Assembly (NCBI RefSeq): GCF_900078385.1
Contig: NZ_FLQR01000006.1
Location: 248,001 to 312,000 of the forward strand
Origin: an uncultured Microbacterium sp.
Lineage (GTDB): Bacteria > Actinomycetota > Actinomycetes > Actinomycetales > Microbacteriaceae
Direction: 5' to 3'
DNA: 64,000 nt
Program-made: the position numbers and the translations under genes
Shown: in pieces, positions 52,578-60,732 of the stretch
Numbering within the stretch: position 1 is the stretch's first letter
Layout of the letters: every line of letters begins with the position of its first letter
The notes under the pieces: generated by a model
Seen by the model: only the letters and a program-made list of their open reading frames with translations
What the model was told of the DNA's origin: nothing
Databases searched by the model: none

Positions 52578-52607
52578 CGTGACTCCGTTCATGGGCACGC
52601 GTTCATG

Positions 52608-52650
52608 CATACCGCGTATGTGATTTCTGAGTATATACATACCCTGTATC
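52608..52650. promoter_or_regulatory. Double PadR-type operator
   Basis: CATACCGCGTATG (52608-52620, perfect arms CATAC/GTATG) and CATACCCTGTATC (52638-52650) have centres exactly 30 bp apart, three helical turns. They sit 31 bp before the PadR start and could also cover the divergent gene at 52718. Confidence 0.78.
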
Positions 52651-52717
52651 GGTCCGGGAACCCCCCTACCGGCGGCGCGTCGTAGCCTGGAAAGGAGACG
52701 ACCCGGAGGGAGCGCGG

Positions 52718-53290
52718 ATGGGCGAGGATCCGAGACTGGATGCCGCCCGCTACCGCGTCGACAAGCTGCGCCGCGAGCTGGGCGAGGATCCGGAAGCCGA
52801 CGAGAAGCCGCGGGATGCGGCGACGGATGCCGCGGCCCCCACGGCGCACGAACGTGCGCTGTACGTCGAGACGGTGATCCAGCAGGCCATCCGCCGCGGC
52901 GACTTCGACGACCTGCCCGGCTACGGCAAGCCGCTCGAGGGCCTCGGCGAGGGCAACGATCCGGATTGGTGGATCCGCCGGAAGATCCAGACCGAGAAGC
53001 TCACGGGGCTCGGGCCCGCCGCCCTGACACTGCGCACCGAGCACGCGGAGTTCGCCGAGCGGCTGGACCGGCTCGCGCGCGAAGACGACGTCCGCGAGTA
53101 CGTCGATGACTTCAACCGGCGCGTCATCGAGGCGCGGCGGCAGCTGCAGGGCGGCCCGCCGGTCGTGACCCCGACCCATGACGTCGACGAAGAGGTCACA
53201 GCCTGGCGGGAGCGCCGCGCCGCGCGGCTCGCGGCCTCGGCTCCCCCACCGGATCCGGCGCCGAAGCGCCGCTGGTTCCGGCGGCGCTGA
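52718..53290 (+). CDS. DUF1992 (DnaJ-C28-like) protein
   Basis: A 190-residue protein with the conserved DUF1992 core LYVETVIQQAIRRGDFDDLP, GYGKPLEGL and WWIRRKIQTEKL. This core is found in bacterial YhdN-like proteins and in the eukaryotic DNAJC28 C-terminus; no biochemical role is known. The N-terminal 45 residues are acidic and probably disordered, and the C-terminus is a short basic tail (KRRWFRRR). GGAGG stands 11 nt before the ATG. Divergent from padR and convergent with the cystathionine gamma-synthase gene, so it is a separate unit. Confidence 0.88.
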   Translation: MGEDPRLDAARYRVDKLRRELGEDPEADEKPRDAATDAAAPTAHERALYVETVIQQAIRRGDFDDLPGYGKPLEGLGEGNDPDWWIRRKIQTEKLTGLGPAALTLRTEHAEFAERLDRLAREDDVREYVDDFNRRVIEARRQLQGGPPVVTPTHDVDEEVTAWRERRAARLAASAPPPDPAPKRRWFRRR

Positions 53291-53296
53291 GCCCCG

Positions 53297-54448
53297 CTAC
53301 GCGCCGAGGGCCTGCTCGACGTCGGCGAGGAGGTCGTCGACCGACTCGATGCCGACCGACAGCCGCACGACCTCGACGGGAACGGCCGCCTCGGTCCCGC
53401 GGACCGAGGCGTGCGTCATCGCGTCGGGGTAGTTGACGAGCGACTCCACGCCGCCGAGCGACTCGGCGAGCTGGAACAGCCGCGTCGACTCCGCGAAGCG
53501 GCGGGCCGCCGAACCGCTCTCCAGCGCCACCGACACGATGCCTCCGAAGCCGGACATCTGGCGCGCTGCGAGCTCGTGACCTTCGTGCGAGGCGAGCCCC
53601 GGGTAGTAGACGCGGGCCACACGATCGGAGCCCTCGAGGAACGCGGCCACGGCGGCAGCGTTCTCGCTGTGCCGCTGCATCCGCACCGCAAGCGTCTTGA
53701 TGCCGCGCGTCGTGAGCCAGGCGTCCAACGGGCCCGACACGGCGCCGGCGGCGAACTGAAGGAAGCCGATCTTCTCGGCGAGCGCGTCGTCGTTCAGCAC
53801 GAGACCGCCGCCGACCACGTCGGAGTGGCCCCCGAGGTACTTCGTCGTCGAGTGCACGACGACATCGGCGCCCAGGGCGAGCGGCTGCTGCAGCGCGGGC
53901 GTCGCGAAGGTGTTGTCCACGACGACGAGCGCGCCGGCCTCGTGGCCGATCGCGGCGAGCCCCGCGATGTCGGTGATCCGCAGGAGCGGGTTCGACGGCG
54001 TCTCGACCCACAGCACGGTGGGCGCGCTCTCCTCGAGCGCGGAGCGGACGGCATCCAGGTCGCTCATGTCGACGACCCGCAGGCCCACGCCCCACGGGCC
54101 GAGGACCCGCGCGATGAGGCGGTGGGTGCCGCCGTAGACGTCGCTCCCGAGCAGCACCTCGTCGCCCGGCTTCAGCGCGGCGCGGAGGAGCACGTCCTCG
54201 GCGGCGAGCCCGGACGAGAAGGAGAAGCCGTGCGCTCCGCCTTCGATCGCGGCGAGCTGCGTCTGCAGGGCCGTCCGCGTCGGGTTGCCGCTTCGGCCGT
54301 ACTCGTACCCGCCGCGGAGGCCGCCGATGCCGTCCTGCGCGAACGTCGTGGAGAAGTGCACCGGGGGGATGACGGCGCCCGTCGTGGGGTCGAACTCCTG
54401 TCCGGCATGGACGGCGAGACTCTCGAATCCGCGGGCGTGGACGGTCAT
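53297..54448 (-). CDS. metB: Cystathionine gamma-synthase/lyase (PLP enzyme)
   Basis: A 383-residue Cys/Met-metabolism PLP enzyme. The PLP lysine is in HSTTKYLGGHSDVVGGG; the phosphate-binding FSSGLAAEDV and YEYGRSGNPTRTAL, and the C-terminal VRLSVGIESVDDLLADVEQA, are family landmarks. It may make cystathionine (synthase) or cleave it to cysteine (lyase); these cannot be told apart by sequence at this level. AGGAG precedes the ATG at 54448. Overlap of 4 bp with the PLP synthase gene upstream, so the two form a transsulfuration operon. Confidence 0.92.
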   Translation of the reverse strand: MTVHARGFESLAVHAGQEFDPTTGAVIPPVHFSTTFAQDGIGGLRGGYEYGRSGNPTRTALQTQLAAIEGGAHGFSFSSGLAAEDVLLRAALKPGDEVLLGSDVYGGTHRLIARVLGPWGVGLRVVDMSDLDAVRSALEESAPTVLWVETPSNPLLRITDIAGLAAIGHEAGALVVVDNTFATPALQQPLALGADVVVHSTTKYLGGHSDVVGGGLVLNDDALAEKIGFLQFAAGAVSGPLDAWLTTRGIKTLAVRMQRHSENAAAVAAFLEGSDRVARVYYPGLASHEGHELAARQMSGFGGIVSVALESGSAARRFAESTRLFQLAESLGGVESLVNYPDAMTHASVRGTEAAVPVEVVRLSVGIESVDDLLADVEQALGA

Positions 54449-55440
54449 GTGAGGCTCCTGGTCGTTTCGGTCGTGGTCTCGGACGCGGTCGCGAAGCCGC
54501 GCTCGCGCATCCACTCGTCGTCGTACAGCTTGCTGAGGTAGCCGCGACCGTGGTCGGGCAGCAGCACGACGACCACGGCGTCGGCGGGCAGGTCGCGTGC
54601 GACGCGCAGCGCCGCGACGACCGCCATGCCCGACGAACCGCCGACGAGCAGGCCCTCCTCACGGGCGAGGCGCCGCGTCATCGCGAACGATTCGGCGTCG
54701 TCGACGCGCTCGTAGCCGTCGACGGCGGTCGGGTCGAACGTGGCGGGGTAGAAGTCCTCGCCGACGCCCTCGACGAGGTAGCCGTGGATCGGCCCGCCGG
54801 AGTAGATCGAGCCCTCCGGGTCGGCGCCGATCACGACGACCTCGCCGGCCGAGGCCTCCTTGAGGAAGCGCCCCGACCCGCTGATCGTTCCGCCGGTGCC
54901 GACACCGGCGACGAAGTGCGTCACGCGGCCGTCGGTGTCACGCCAGATCTCCGGACCGGTCGTCTCGTAGTGCGCACGGGGGCCGTTGAGGTTCGCGAAC
55001 TGGTTCGGCTTGAACGCCCCGGGGATCTCGCGGGCGAGCCGGTCGGAGACGCTGTAGTACGACTCGGGGTGCTCGGGCGGGACGCTCGTGGGCGTCATGA
55101 CGATCTCCGCGCCGTAGGCCTTCAGCACGGCGACCTTCTCGCCGGCGAACTTGTCCGGCACGACGAAGATCATGCGGTAGCCGCGCTGCTGGGCGATCAG
55201 CGCGAGGCCGACGCCGGTGTTGCCGCTCGTGGGCTCGACGATCGTCCCGCCGGGCCGGAGCTCTCCGGACGCCTCCGCCGCTTCGATGATGTTCCGCGCG
55301 ATGCGGTCCTTCGCGGAGCTGCCCGGATTGAAGTACTCGACCTTCGCGAGCACGGTGGCCGCGATCCCCTTGGTCACCGAGTTGAGGCGGACGAGGGGCG
55401 TGTTGCCGACCAAGTCGGCGATGTGTGATGCGTAGCGCAC
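54445..55440 (-). CDS. Cystathionine beta-synthase/cysteine synthase (PLP domain only)
   Basis: A 331-residue fold-type II PLP enzyme. The Schiff-base Lys is in NPGSSAKDRIARNI; TSGNTGVGLALIAQQRGY and VVPDKFAGEKVAVLKAYGAE bind substrate and PLP, and GVGTGGTISGSGRFLKE holds the PLP phosphate. The order and PDKFAGEK block match cystathionine beta-synthases more than O-acetylserine sulfhydrylases. It is shorter than typical mycobacterial Cbs because the C-terminal CBS-domain pair is missing. GTG start at 55440 with AGGA 8 nt upstream. Paired with metB for conversion between homocysteine and cysteine, under a cysteine-codon leader. Confidence 0.9.
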   Translation of the reverse strand: MRYASHIADLVGNTPLVRLNSVTKGIAATVLAKVEYFNPGSSAKDRIARNIIEAAEASGELRPGGTIVEPTSGNTGVGLALIAQQRGYRMIFVVPDKFAGEKVAVLKAYGAEIVMTPTSVPPEHPESYYSVSDRLAREIPGAFKPNQFANLNGPRAHYETTGPEIWRDTDGRVTHFVAGVGTGGTISGSGRFLKEASAGEVVVIGADPEGSIYSGGPIHGYLVEGVGEDFYPATFDPTAVDGYERVDDAESFAMTRRLAREEGLLVGGSSGMAVVAALRVARDLPADAVVVVLLPDHGRGYLSKLYDDEWMRERGFATASETTTETTRSLT

Positions 55441-55459
55441 GTGAGTGTCCTGTGGTGTG

Positions 55460-55481
55460 GTCGCGCGCTCAGAGGCGCGAC
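55460..55481 (-). promoter_or_regulatory. Hairpin between leader peptide and PLP synthase gene
   Basis: GTCGCGC (55460-55466) pairs with GCGCGAC (55475-55481) in the 75-nt space after the leader stop. In a cysteine-attenuation model this hairpin would respond to ribosome position on the leader. Confidence 0.5.
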
Positions 55482-55515
55482 GGGCTGTCGTTTCGTCGGA
55501 GGCGCGCAGAAGCGC

Positions 55516-55545
55516 TCAGCGACAACACTGACAGGTGATAAGCAC
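55516..55545 (-). CDS. Cysteine-rich leader peptide (attenuator ORF)
   Basis: A 9-residue ORF, MLITCQCCR, starting GTG at 55545 and ending TGA at 55516, 75 nt before the transsulfuration PLP synthase gene. Three of nine codons are TGT (Cys), two of them adjacent. A TAGGGT (-10 type, 55557-55552 on the minus strand) ends 6 nt before the GTG, so the transcript could start at the GTG itself and be leaderless. Polycysteine leader ORFs that attenuate sulfur genes in response to cysteine are described in mycobacteria; the match of context and codon content here is strong, but translation is inferred. Confidence 0.72.
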   Translation of the reverse strand: MLITCQCCR

Positions 55546-55600
55546 GAAGTCACCCTAACCCGTCGCGCCCGGCTTCGCACCCGGCGTCGTCATGTGACGC

Positions 55601-56770
55601 TCAGCGCTCGAGGACGACGGCGAGGCCCTGACCGACGCCGATGCACACCGCGACCACCGCGACGCCGCCGCCCCGCGCACGGAGATCGTGGGCGGCACGG
55701 GCGATGACCCGGCCCCCGGAGGCACCGAGCGGATGGCCGATCGCCAGCGCGCCGCCGTGCGCGTTGAGCTTCGCGGGATCGAGGTCGGGCCAGCCGGCCA
55801 GGCAGGCGAGGGATTGCGACGCGAACGCCTCGTTGAGCTCGACGACGTCGACATCGGCCCACGTCCGGCCGGCGCGCGCGAGCGCCTTGTTCGCCGCCTC
55901 GATCGGCGCCGTCGGGAAGTCGTCGGGGTCGACGCCGTGCGCAGCGCGCCCCGTGATGCGGGCGAGCGGCTCGACGTCGAGCGCACCCTCCCCGCCGATC
56001 AGCACGGCGGAGGCGCCGTCGTTGATCGAGGAGGAGTTGCCCGCCGTCACGGTCCCGTCTTCGGCGAAGAGGGCGCGGAGGCCCGCGAGCTTCTCGACCG
56101 ACGTGTCGTCGCGGATGCCCTCATCCCGGGTCAGCGCGGCGCCGGGGACCTGCACGATCTCGCCGTCGAAGACGCCGCTCGCCCACGCCTGCGCCGCGAG
56201 CCGGTGCGAGCGGACCGCGAACTCGTCCTGCGCCTCGCGCGTGATCCCCCACGTGCGGGCGGTCTTCTCGGCCGCCTCGCCGTTGCTGATGGTCCAGTGG
56301 GTCGGCAGCGCGGCGTTGGTCATGCGCCAGCCGATCGTCGTGTTCCACATCGTCGGGTTGCCGACGGCCGGCCACGGCTTCGCGGACTTCTCCACGACGA
56401 ACGGCGCCCGACTCATCGACTCGACGCCGCCGGCGAGGACGAGGTCGGCATCGCCGGATTCGACGACCCGGGACGCCTGGATGACGGCTTCGAGTGATGA
56501 CGCGCAGAGCCGGTTCACCGTGACGCCGGTCACCGTCGTCGGGAAGCCGGCCAGGAGGGCGCCCATCCGGGCGACGTTGCGGTTGTCCTCGCCCGCCTGG
56601 TTCGCGTCGCCGAAGAGGACGTCTCCGATGCGGGCGGGGTCGATGCCGGTGCGCTCGACGACGGCCCGCATGGCGACGGCAGCCAGATCGTCGGGTCGGA
56701 TGCCGGCGAGCGCGCCGCCGGTGCGGCCGAACGGCGTGCGGACGGCGGCGTAGATGTAGCTGGATCCCAT
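55601..56770 (-). CDS. pcaF: Thiolase, probably beta-ketoadipyl-CoA thiolase
   Basis: A 389-residue acetyl-CoA acyltransferase. Catalytic Cys in TVNRLCASSLEAV, catalytic His in LAIGHPLGASGGR, second Cys in VAVCIGVGQG (CxG motif, GG usual but GV here). Short length, and neighbours for 4-hydroxybenzoate hydroxylation and an IclR regulator, point to PcaF, which cleaves 3-oxoadipyl-CoA to succinyl-CoA and acetyl-CoA. The other pca genes are not in the window. The ATG at 56770 faces the divergent IclR gene. Confidence 0.92.
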   Translation of the reverse strand: MGSSYIYAAVRTPFGRTGGALAGIRPDDLAAVAMRAVVERTGIDPARIGDVLFGDANQAGEDNRNVARMGALLAGFPTTVTGVTVNRLCASSLEAVIQASRVVESGDADLVLAGGVESMSRAPFVVEKSAKPWPAVGNPTMWNTTIGWRMTNAALPTHWTISNGEAAEKTARTWGITREAQDEFAVRSHRLAAQAWASGVFDGEIVQVPGAALTRDEGIRDDTSVEKLAGLRALFAEDGTVTAGNSSSINDGASAVLIGGEGALDVEPLARITGRAAHGVDPDDFPTAPIEAANKALARAGRTWADVDVVELNEAFASQSLACLAGWPDLDPAKLNAHGGALAIGHPLGASGGRVIARAAHDLRARGGGVAVVAVCIGVGQGLAVVLER

Positions 56771-56866
56771 GTCAGTGGTTCCTTCCGTGGCGTCGGCGCC
56801 GGTGGCATCCACCGGCATCCATCCTGCCCGACCGCGACCGCCGCGAGAAGGTGTCCGCCTGGGGTC

Positions 56867-56885
56867 CCTCCCGTTCAACGGGAGG
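56867..56885. promoter_or_regulatory. IclR-type palindrome, copy 1 (thiolase/IclR intergenic region)
   Basis: CCTCCCGTTCAACGGGAGG, a perfect 19-bp odd palindrome centred at 56876, lies between the divergent thiolase and IclR genes and is repeated upstream of pobA. Confidence 0.85.
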
Positions 56886-56903
56886 CGCTGGCAGACTGTT
56901 CCC

Positions 56904-57656
56904 GTGGCCAACTCCTCCTCCGGCGATGGGATGACCGAGCGACTCGTGCGGGTGCTCGAGACCTTCACGCCCACGCGCACCGTGCAGACGGCCGCCGAGA
57001 TCGGGCGCCGCGCGGATCTGCCGAGCTCGACGGCCCACCGGATCGTCGCCGATCTCGTCGACGCGGGACTCCTGGAGCGCGACGACGACCACGGCATCCG
57101 GGTGGGGATGCGGCTCTGGGAGCTCGCGACCCGCTCGTCCGCTGCCCTGCGGCTGCGCCAGGCGGCGATGCCCTTCATGGACGCCGTCCAGGCGCGGGTG
57201 CGCGAGCACACGCAGCTCGCGATCCTCGAGCAGGACGAGGCGCTGTTCCTGGAGCGGCTCAGCGGCCCGCGGTCCGGCTCGAACGTCACCCGGGTGGCGG
57301 GGCGTCTTCCGCTGCATGCGTCCTCTTCGGGTCTGCTGCTCCTCGCATACGCCGACCGGGAGACGCAGGACCGGGTTCTCGGCCGCCCGCTGACGGGGCT
57401 GACGACGGCGACTCCCGTCGAGCCCGCGGCGATCCGGCGGCTGCTGGCGGAGATCCGCGCCCGCGGCGAGGCTGTGGCGCCGGGCTTCGTCGAAGACGTC
57501 TCGACCGGCCTCGCCGTCCCCGTCCGCGACGGCTCGCGCCGCGTGATCGCGGCGCTCTCGGTCGTGCTCCCCCGCGCATCCTCTCCCGAACCGGCCCTCG
57601 CCGAGCTGCACCGTGCGGCGCGCGGCATCGAAGGAGCGCTTGCGCGGTATCGGTGA
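56904..57656 (+). CDS. IclR-family regulator of aromatic catabolism
   Basis: A 250-residue IclR-type regulator of the PcaU/PobR kind. The winged HTH is AAEIGRRADLPSSTAHRIVA; the effector domain includes TQLAILEQDEALFLERLSGP and RVAGRLPLHASSSGLLLLAY. The GTG at 56904 lies 19 bp after its own palindrome, so autoregulation is likely. A near-identical palindrome precedes pobA, 4 bp past this gene's stop. The usual effectors in this family are 4-hydroxybenzoate or protocatechuate. Confidence 0.92.
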   Translation: MANSSSGDGMTERLVRVLETFTPTRTVQTAAEIGRRADLPSSTAHRIVADLVDAGLLERDDDHGIRVGMRLWELATRSSAALRLRQAAMPFMDAVQARVREHTQLAILEQDEALFLERLSGPRSGSNVTRVAGRLPLHASSSGLLLLAYADRETQDRVLGRPLTGLTTATPVEPAAIRRLLAEIRARGEAVAPGFVEDVSTGLAVPVRDGSRRVIAALSVVLPRASSPEPALAELHRAARGIEGALARYR

Positions 57657-57660
57657 TCGC

Positions 57661-57677
57661 CTCCCGTTCAACGGGAA
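57661..57677. promoter_or_regulatory. IclR-type palindrome, copy 2 (before pobA)
   Basis: CTCCCGTTCAACGGGAA, identical to the core of the copy at 56867 except for its last base, 68 bp before the pobA ATG. Confidence 0.82.
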
Positions 57678-57744
57678 GACTCGAGACGCGCGACCGTCGG
57701 CGGCGCAGACTGGGCTCCGACATCCCGCCGTCGAAGGAGACGCC

Positions 57745-58920
57745 ATGCCGATCACCACCCGCGTCGCGATCATCGGAGCCGGTCCTGCCGGCCTCCTGCT
57801 CTCGCACCTCCTCGCCGAGGCCGGTGTCGAATCGATCGTCATCGACCAGCGCACCCGCGAGGAGATCGAGTCGACGATCCGCGCCGGCATCCTCGAGCAG
57901 GGCACCGTCGAGGTCCTCGACGGTCTCGGCGACTTCAGCCGCGCCCGCACCGTCGGACACCGGCACGACGGGATCGAGCTGCGCTTCGCCGGCGCGGGGC
58001 ACCGGATCGACTTCGCGCACCTCGTCGGCCGGAGCGTCTGGCTCTACCCGCAGCACGAGGCGCTCAAGGATCTCATCGCGGCGCGTCTCGCCGGCGGGCA
58101 GGATCTCCGCTTCGGCGTCACCGCGGTGCGCGTCGAGGGCGCCGAGACCGACCGCCCGCGCGTCGTCGCCACGACGGGCGACGGCGAGCCGCTCGAGATC
58201 GACGCGGAGTTCGTCGTCGGCGCGGACGGCTCCCGGAGCGTCGCCCGCGCGGCGGTCACCGGGTCCTCGACGGGCGGCTACTTCCGCGAGTACCCGTTCG
58301 CGTGGTTCGGCATCCTGTGCGACGCGCCGCCGAGCGCGGACGAGCTCATCTACAGCAACTCCCCCGACGGATTCGCGCTCATCAGCCAGCGCAGCGCGTC
58401 GGTGCAGCGCATGTACTTCCAGTGCGACCCGGGCGTCGACCCGAACGCCTACTCCGAAGCGCAGCTGTGGGACGAGCTGCAGCGCCGCGTGCCCGGCACG
58501 ACGCTGCGGGAGGGACCCATCTTCCAGCGCGACGTCCTGCGGTTCCGGAGCTTCGTCGCGCACGAGCTGCTGCGCGGGCGGGTCGCCATCGTCGGGGATG
58601 CCGCCCACACCGTGCCGCCGACCGGCGCCAAGGGCATGAACCTCGCCGTCGCGGACGTACTCGTGCTCGCGAAGGCGCTCACCGCGCTGCTGGACGAGGG
58701 CGACACACGGCTCATCGAGGCGTTCCCGGAGACGGCGCTCGCGCGCATCTGGAAGGCGCAGCACTTCTCCTGGTGGATGACGAGCATGCTCCACGCGACG
58801 GCGGATGCCACCGACTTCGACCGCCGCCGCCAGCTCGGCGAGCTGCGCAGCGTGGTCGACTCCGAGGCGGGCACCCGCTACCTTGCCGAGGCGTACACCG
58901 GCTGGCCCATGACGGCCTGA
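57745..58920 (+). CDS. pobA: 4-hydroxybenzoate 3-monooxygenase
   Basis: A 391-residue FAD monooxygenase that hydroxylates 4-hydroxybenzoate to protocatechuate using NAD(P)H. FAD-binding VAIIGAGPAGLLLSHLLAEA, the DG motif FVVGADGSRSVAR, and the second FAD motif VGDAAHTVPPTGAKGMNLAV are all present. The length is that of PobA (about 390). RAGILEQGTVEVLDGLG is the usual substrate-side region. GAAGGAG lies 7-10 nt before the ATG. It is followed by a convergent dioxygenase gene one base away from its stop. Confidence 0.95.
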   Translation: MPITTRVAIIGAGPAGLLLSHLLAEAGVESIVIDQRTREEIESTIRAGILEQGTVEVLDGLGDFSRARTVGHRHDGIELRFAGAGHRIDFAHLVGRSVWLYPQHEALKDLIAARLAGGQDLRFGVTAVRVEGAETDRPRVVATTGDGEPLEIDAEFVVGADGSRSVARAAVTGSSTGGYFREYPFAWFGILCDAPPSADELIYSNSPDGFALISQRSASVQRMYFQCDPGVDPNAYSEAQLWDELQRRVPGTTLREGPIFQRDVLRFRSFVAHELLRGRVAIVGDAAHTVPPTGAKGMNLAVADVLVLAKALTALLDEGDTRLIEAFPETALARIWKAQHFSWWMTSMLHATADATDFDRRRQLGELRSVVDSEAGTRYLAEAYTGWPMTA

Positions 58921-58921
58921 G

Positions 58922-59920
58922 TCAGCGTGAGCGACCCTCGAGGGCCGCGCGGTCGATCTCCTCCTGGTCCGCCACGTACGGCGTACCGTGCGTGTGGAAG
59001 GTGGAGACCGTCTTCATCCCCCACGCCTGACCTTTCGCGCGCTCCGCCTGCGACCATTCCACGACGGGCGAGTCGGGGTCGAGTACGAGCCGCGCCTGCG
59101 CGTTGGCGAACTCGATGCGGTTGCCGCCGGGTTCCCAGACGTAGAGGAAGAACGTCTGGTTGATGGCGTGCTTGTACGGGCCGTACTCGATGTGGACCCC
59201 GTTCTCCAGGCAGATGTCCGCGGCTCGGAGGATGTCCTCGCGCGAATCCGGCGCGAACGCGAAGTGGTGGAAGCGACCGCGCTGTCCGGTCCAGTCATCG
59301 GAGTAGACGACGTCGTAGGACTTCTGGTGGAACCGGAACCACCAGGCGCCGTAGCGGCCGTCGTCCAGGCGCACGGCCTCGGACTCCCTCGTCATCATCA
59401 CGTCGCGCCAGAAGGCGCCCGCGGCGCCGACGTCGCTCGCGAGATAGTTGATGTGATCGAGGCGCCGCACGTTGATGCCGCGGCCCGGAAACGCCGAGGC
59501 CTGGTTCTTCAGCGCCGGGCGATCCTCGTCGTCGGCGACGTAGAGCTCGGTGTCGTAGTACAGCGCCATGAGATGACCGTCCGGGTCCTCGAACTCGTAC
59601 GACCTCCCGACCCCCACCTCGGGGTCGCGCCAACCGTGCCCGAGGCCCGCCCTCTCGATCGCGGCGACACGGCGCTCGAGCGCCTCCGCCGAGGTGGTGC
59701 GGTACAGGGTCCGGCCCACACCGTTGGTGTCGCTGGCCGTCAGCTTGAGGGAGTACAGCTGGTACTCGTCCCAGCACCGCAGGTAGGCGGAGTCGCCGAT
59801 GCGGGCCACCTCGCGCATCGCGAGCAGGTCGCGGAAGAAGTGCAGGCTCTCATCGAACGTCGGCGTGAGCAGCTCGACGGCGCCGAGGTGCGCGAGGTCG
59901 AAATTCTCGGGATGCGCCAT
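58922..59920 (-). CDS. Extradiol dioxygenase, catechol 2,3-dioxygenase-like
   Basis: A 332-residue type I extradiol dioxygenase with two VOC modules. Fe(II) ligands are visible in the second: His in RRLDHINYLASDV, His in GRFHHFAFAPD and Glu in WEPGGNRIEFANA. The first module is the non-catalytic one (HLGAVELLTPTFDESLHFFR). It cleaves a catechol next to its hydroxyls; which catechol is unknown. Start at ATG 59920, with GAGAGGA about 9 nt upstream, is preferred over longer frames. Divergent from the GntR gene, with a repeated motif in between that also precedes the ABC operon. Confidence 0.92.
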   Translation of the reverse strand: MAHPENFDLAHLGAVELLTPTFDESLHFFRDLLAMREVARIGDSAYLRCWDEYQLYSLKLTASDTNGVGRTLYRTTSAEALERRVAAIERAGLGHGWRDPEVGVGRSYEFEDPDGHLMALYYDTELYVADDEDRPALKNQASAFPGRGINVRRLDHINYLASDVGAAGAFWRDVMMTRESEAVRLDDGRYGAWWFRFHQKSYDVVYSDDWTGQRGRFHHFAFAPDSREDILRAADICLENGVHIEYGPYKHAINQTFFLYVWEPGGNRIEFANAQARLVLDPDSPVVEWSQAERAKGQAWGMKTVSTFHTHGTPYVADQEEIDRAALEGRSR

Positions 59921-59949
59921 GTCGTGGTCCTCTCTGACCAGGATCGTCC

Positions 59950-59964
59950 ACAATCTTGCTGACG
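59950..59964. promoter_or_regulatory. Candidate GntR-linked motif, copy 1
   Basis: ACAATCTTGCTGACG between the dioxygenase and GntR genes; a 13/15 match (ACAATCTCGTTGACG) precedes the ABC transporter operon at 60733. Confidence 0.55.
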
Positions 59965-60040
59965 ACATTATCGCCACAAGATGCCTGTCGCTGCCTCCGT
60001 GGTGCACAATCGGATGCATTCATCCGCGAGAGGAACACCC

Positions 60041-60703
60041 GTGGCCGACAAGTCCGACGTCCGCGCAGAGCTGCGCGATGCCATCCTCCGCGGCGTGTAT
60101 GCACCGCGGCAGCGCCTCATCGAAGCGGAGCTCGCCGAGGAGTTCGGCGCGAGCCGCTTCGTACTCCGCAACGCCCTCATCTCGCTCGCAGCCGAGGGGC
60201 TCGTCGAGCTTCAGCCGAACCGCGGGGCGCGGGTGCGGGAGATCTCGGTGGCGGAGGCCATCGAGATCACGGAGATCCGCCGCGCCGTCGAGGCCATCGT
60301 CGCCGGCCGGGCGGCCGAGAACATCAGCGACGAGGAGATCGTGGTCCTGCGTCGCATCGAGACGGACATGCGCGCGGCCGTCGAGCAGAACGAGCTGGTG
60401 CGGTACTCCGAGCTGAACGTGTCACTTCATCGCACGCTCCGCGACATCGCCGGCCACGGCGCGGCGACGCGCATCCTGGAGCAGTTGAACGGGCAGATGG
60501 TCCGACACCAGTTCCGGCTCTTCCTCGTGCCCGGTCGCCCCACCGTCTCACTGCCGGAGCACCTCGCGATCGTGGATGCCGTGTGCAACCGCGACACGGA
60601 GGCGGCGAGCGCGGCGATGGCGGCGCACGTCGGAAGCGTCATCCGCACCCTCTCCGAACTTGCCCCCGAGCAACGCGGAAGTGCGCGCGCCACCGCGCTC
60701 TGA
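60041..60703 (+). CDS. GntR-family (FadR subfamily) regulator
   Basis: A 220-residue GntR/FadR-type regulator. Winged HTH: YAPRQRLIEAELAEEFGASR, then FVLRNALISLAAEGLVELQP; the C-terminal FCD domain includes EITEIRRAVEAIVAGRAAEN and DRDTEAASAAMAAHVGSV-type metal-binding helices (His in AAHVGS). The GTG at 60041 has GAGAGGAA just upstream; an ATG at 60014 is the alternative. Its position between the dioxygenase and the ABC operon, and the shared motif, suggest control of both. Confidence 0.9.
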   Translation: MADKSDVRAELRDAILRGVYAPRQRLIEAELAEEFGASRFVLRNALISLAAEGLVELQPNRGARVREISVAEAIEITEIRRAVEAIVAGRAAENISDEEIVVLRRIETDMRAAVEQNELVRYSELNVSLHRTLRDIAGHGAATRILEQLNGQMVRHQFRLFLVPGRPTVSLPEHLAIVDAVCNRDTEAASAAMAAHVGSVIRTLSELAPEQRGSARATAL

Positions 60704-60732
60704 CAGGCCGTTCGCCGCCGAGCAGATTGATA

